From: Actinosynnema sp. ALI-1.44
GTDB lineage: Bacteria > Actinomycetota > Actinomycetes > Mycobacteriales > Pseudonocardiaceae
DNA length: 64,000 bases
Reading direction: 5' to 3'
Assembly: GCF_001984155.1 (NCBI RefSeq)
Contig: NZ_MTQO01000028.1
Location: 40,644-104,643 of the forward strand
Under the pieces are notes generated by a model, which was not told the DNA's origin, did not search any database, and was given only the letters and a program-made list of their open reading frames with translations. Both the position numbers and the translations under genes were made by a program. How positions within the stretch are numbered: the stretch's first letter is position 1; each line of letters begins with the position of its first letter. Below are positions 62,137 to 64,000 of the stretch, piece by piece.

Positions 62137-62805
62137 CTAGGAGTTCCGTCCAAGGGCCGTTGCGGCGAGTGGTGCGATCCGGGTCACCGCGGACTTCGCC
62201 TTGGCCTCGGTCACGGCCGTCACGACCACGACCGACAGCACGGTGCCGTTGTCGTCGAGCACCGTGCACGCGGACTGCCTCGAACTGGTGGCACACCAGC
62301 TGACCTGGCCGTTCGCGGCTACCGGCGCGCTGACGCGCACTTCCGACCCGGCCGCGGGGTACGTCCCGCACGTGAGCTTGGCGCGCACAGCGGTGATCAC
62401 GTCCGCCGCGTTTTCCCGGTATTCCGCCAAGTACTGCCGGATCGTCGAGCCGGTCGGGTAGGTCCAAGCGGTCTGGTACGCGGCGTCGGCCTCGCCGAGC
62501 GGGGCCTGGCAGTCCGGCAGCGTCGGCTGGACGGTGCGCGTGGGGCTGCCGGACGGTTGGACGCCCTCTTCGGCGAGATCCTTGGCGGTCATCGCGAGAC
62601 GGTCGAGTTCGACGGTCTTCTGGCGCGTTGCCGGTGCGGCCGCGGGCGTCGGGGCCTGAGTCGGCGCCGACGGGGGCGACGCGCTTGTCGTGGTGGGGTC
62701 CGGGTTCCGGTAGTACCGGTTGTCCACGAGGTCGTTCGGCCGATCCGAGCAGCCCGCCAGCAGCAGCGCCGCACCGACGCCGACGAGCACGTGCACACGA
62801 CGCAA
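62137..62805 (-). CDS. Lipoprotein of unknown function upstream of dop
   Basis: 222 residues, ATG 62805. Lipoprotein signal with lipobox LLAGC (Cys ~19), a Pro/Thr/Ala-rich linker (~35-60), and a C-terminal globular domain with four Cys (DCQAPL, LTCGTY, SWCATS, SACTVL) that may form two disulfides. It ends 10 bases before the dop start. Not recognised as a family. Anchored outside the membrane, so a link to the cytosolic proteasome would be indirect. Confidence 0.8.
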   Translation of the reverse strand: MRRVHVLVGVGAALLLAGCSDRPNDLVDNRYYRNPDPTTTSASPPSAPTQAPTPAAAPATRQKTVELDRLAMTAKDLAEEGVQPSGSPTRTVQPTLPDCQAPLGEADAAYQTAWTYPTGSTIRQYLAEYRENAADVITAVRAKLTCGTYPAAGSEVRVSAPVAANGQVSWCATSSRQSACTVLDDNGTVLSVVVVTAVTEAKAKSAVTRIAPLAATALGRNS

Positions 62806-62873
62806 GATGTGTCGTCCCTCTAGGTTTGTGATCTTGGTCAGGGCCCCCGCGCCAAGACCTTAGCCGTGCCGCC

Positions 62874-63815
62874 TCAGCCCACCGTCGGCGGCACGCACCC
62901 CGTGACGATGCCGCCCTGCACGTTCACTCCGGGCTTGGCGTGGTGGTCCTCGGTCTGCTTGAGCTCCACCACCAGCGCGGCCCGCACGCCGCCGACTTCC
63001 CGCTCCAGCTCGTAGGACACGCGTTTGGTGACGTCGTCCTTGCGCCCGATGGCCTTCCACCGCTTGCCCGCCACGGCCTGGATGCGGTCCTCGACGACCT
63101 TGAAGTCGGTCGTGTCGGTGTGGAACCCCGCGACCAGCCCGGAACTGACCCACTGCGCGCCCTGGGCACCGGTGGCCGCGTCGACGTCGCAGGTCTTCAG
63201 GTCGGTCCGCGGGTAGTCGTCCGGGATCGGCGGCGGCGACGGCGTCTTCGCCGGGTCGACCCGGCCGGGATCCAGCTCCTGCGTGATGGCGACGCCCAGT
63301 TGGTGCACGGCGTCGTAGGCACTGGCCAGCAACTGCCGCTGCCGTGGGGCGAGGTCAGGATCGGCGTTGTCCCCCAGGACGAGGTTGAGCAGCGGGTCGC
63401 GGGGAACGTCACCGCCGCAGTTGTCCTCGGTGAACGCCGACACCTTGGTGTTCTGGCCGTCGGCGACGGCACTGAGCACGACCTCGCGTTTGTTCAGCGA
63501 ACGGATGAGCACGAACTCGCCGTCCTTGGTGCGGTGCGGCTGCCAGCCGTGTCCAACTGCCGAACCGCGCAGTTGGCGGCTGACCTCGGCCAGGGTGCCC
63601 GGCGCGGTGAACTCGGCGCGGTAGCGGTACGACTGCCGTTCCTCCAGCGGCTTGGAGAAGCAGGTCTTGCCGCTGAAGACCGGCTGGCCGCCGACGGCGA
63701 CGTCCCGGATGAGCCGCTGGAAGTCCCCCGGCACGTCGAGGTCCTTGATGGATTGCCCGCACCCGCTCACGAGCAGGCCGATCACGACGAGCAGCGCTCC
63801 CCCGGTCTTTCGCAC
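62874..63815 (-). CDS. Second lipoprotein of unknown function
   Basis: 313 residues from GTG 63815, which gives a short lipoprotein signal MRKTGGALLVVIGLLVSGC (lipobox Cys ~19). A TATCAT lies about 6 bases before it and could be the -10 of a leaderless transcript; GTG 63839 is the alternative. The mature protein has two similar-sized halves with four or more Cys (KTCFS, EDNCGGD, KTCDVD, TGCVPP). I recognise no family. It precedes the other lipoprotein by 68 bases on the same strand, so the pair may be cotranscribed. Confidence 0.75.
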   Translation of the reverse strand: MRKTGGALLVVIGLLVSGCGQSIKDLDVPGDFQRLIRDVAVGGQPVFSGKTCFSKPLEERQSYRYRAEFTAPGTLAEVSRQLRGSAVGHGWQPHRTKDGEFVLIRSLNKREVVLSAVADGQNTKVSAFTEDNCGGDVPRDPLLNLVLGDNADPDLAPRQRQLLASAYDAVHQLGVAITQELDPGRVDPAKTPSPPPIPDDYPRTDLKTCDVDAATGAQGAQWVSSGLVAGFHTDTTDFKVVEDRIQAVAGKRWKAIGRKDDVTKRVSYELEREVGGVRAALVVELKQTEDHHAKPGVNVQGGIVTGCVPPTVG

Positions 63816-63892
63816 GGGCGGATGATAGTCGTCACGCACTGTCCTCTGTGACCGGTTCGGCGCGCATCCGGCCACCCGCGTTCGCAACCAAT

Positions 63893-63927
63893 GTGGCCTT
63901 TGTTGCGTTTTTGGCAACGAAGGCCAC
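63893..63927. repeat. 14-bp stem-loop with AT-rich loop (GTGGCCTTTGTTGC type)
   Basis: GTGGCCTTTGTTGC (63893-63906) faces GCAACGAAGGCCAC (63914-63927), paired over 14 positions with one G-T, around GTTTTTG. It sits between the second lipoprotein (divergent) and the possible gene at 63972. The shape resembles a dispersed palindromic repeat or terminator, but copy number cannot be judged from one window. Confidence 0.55.
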
Positions 63928-63971
63928 TTGAGTTCAGAGGGTCGTCGCAACACCGGTGATCGGAGGTTGTG

Positions 63972-64000
63972 ATGGTGGGTCGTGTTCCGTTGGGGCGTGG
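63972..64000 (+). CDS. Possible gene start cut by the right edge
   Basis: ATG 63972 is preceded by CGGAGG at a good distance and the first nine codons (MVGRVPLGR) run to the window edge without a stop. Too little is visible to name a product. It diverges from the second lipoprotein gene. Confidence 0.3.

Noticed and set aside
1..64000. CRISPR arrays or insertion sequences
   Set aside because: No regularly spaced direct repeats and no transposase or terminal inverted repeats with target duplications were seen. The decayed genes near 20 kb carry no mobile-element signature.

Overview
The window is high-GC actinobacterial chromosome. The complete Pup-proteasome set, PafB/PafC, TatA/TatC, HelY and an Eis-type acetyltransferase point to the order Pseudonocardiales (an Amycolatopsis/Kibdelosporangium/Lentzea-like organism). 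That placement is inferred from gene content and style, not from a marker gene. There is no rRNA, no convincing tRNA, no CRISPR array and no complete insertion sequence. Many starts are GTG or TTG, and many gene pairs overlap by ATGA or GTGA.

Left part (1-13 kb): an HD-domain dNTPase cut by the left edge, a lycopene-cyclase-like flavoprotein, a degenerate EAL-CBS-GGDEF protein, a MocR regulator, a NarL/histidine-kinase pair, a UbiB-like kinase, a small secreted protein, and a TetR/SnoaL-like divergent pair with two visible operators. A luciferase-like oxidoreductase and a FadR-type regulator face each other across another palindrome. From 13 to 26 kb the genes are mostly secreted or signalling: a trypsin-like protease, a secreted glucose/sorbosone-dehydrogenase-like protein coupled to a ThuA protein (both ending in nearly the same discoidin domain), a diguanylate cyclase, a frameshifted ogt, an AraC regulator followed by a VOC remnant, a cysteine-less HesB-like protein, a four-domain SpoIIE phosphatase and an LVIVD-repeat protein.

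Middle (26-44 kb): a lone peptide-binding lipoprotein, TetR plus type II thioesterase, a compact cassette of cyclase-like protein / XRE regulator / GT2-like glycosyltransferase arranged around a repeated ACTGAAATTC element, a GNAT, a GDSL hydrolase, an NCS2 permease, an MFS-PepP-Lrp operon, a LacI regulator overlapping a 5'-3' exonuclease gene, an ECF sigma factor with a partner, a DUF574 methyltransferase, and Eis, whose start lies in an 18-bp perfect inverted repeat.

Right part (44-64 kb) is the protein-degradation and Tat neighbourhood, mostly on the minus strand. Listed by falling coordinate (the direction of transcription): two lipoproteins, dop, pup, prcB, prcA, then an unusual 1103-residue protein, pafA, pafB, pafC, a small membrane protein, tatA, tatC, a lipid kinase and helY. 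Dop, Pup, PrcBA and PafA form the pupylation/proteasome pathway, and PafBC is the linked WYL-type regulator. The unusual protein, immediately downstream of prcA, joins an N-terminal caspase-fold domain (apparently catalytically dead) to three FtsK/EccC-type ATPase modules, with no membrane segment and no ESX partner genes nearby. It is the best candidate here for an undescribed system. A PAP2-lipid kinase fusion converges on its end.
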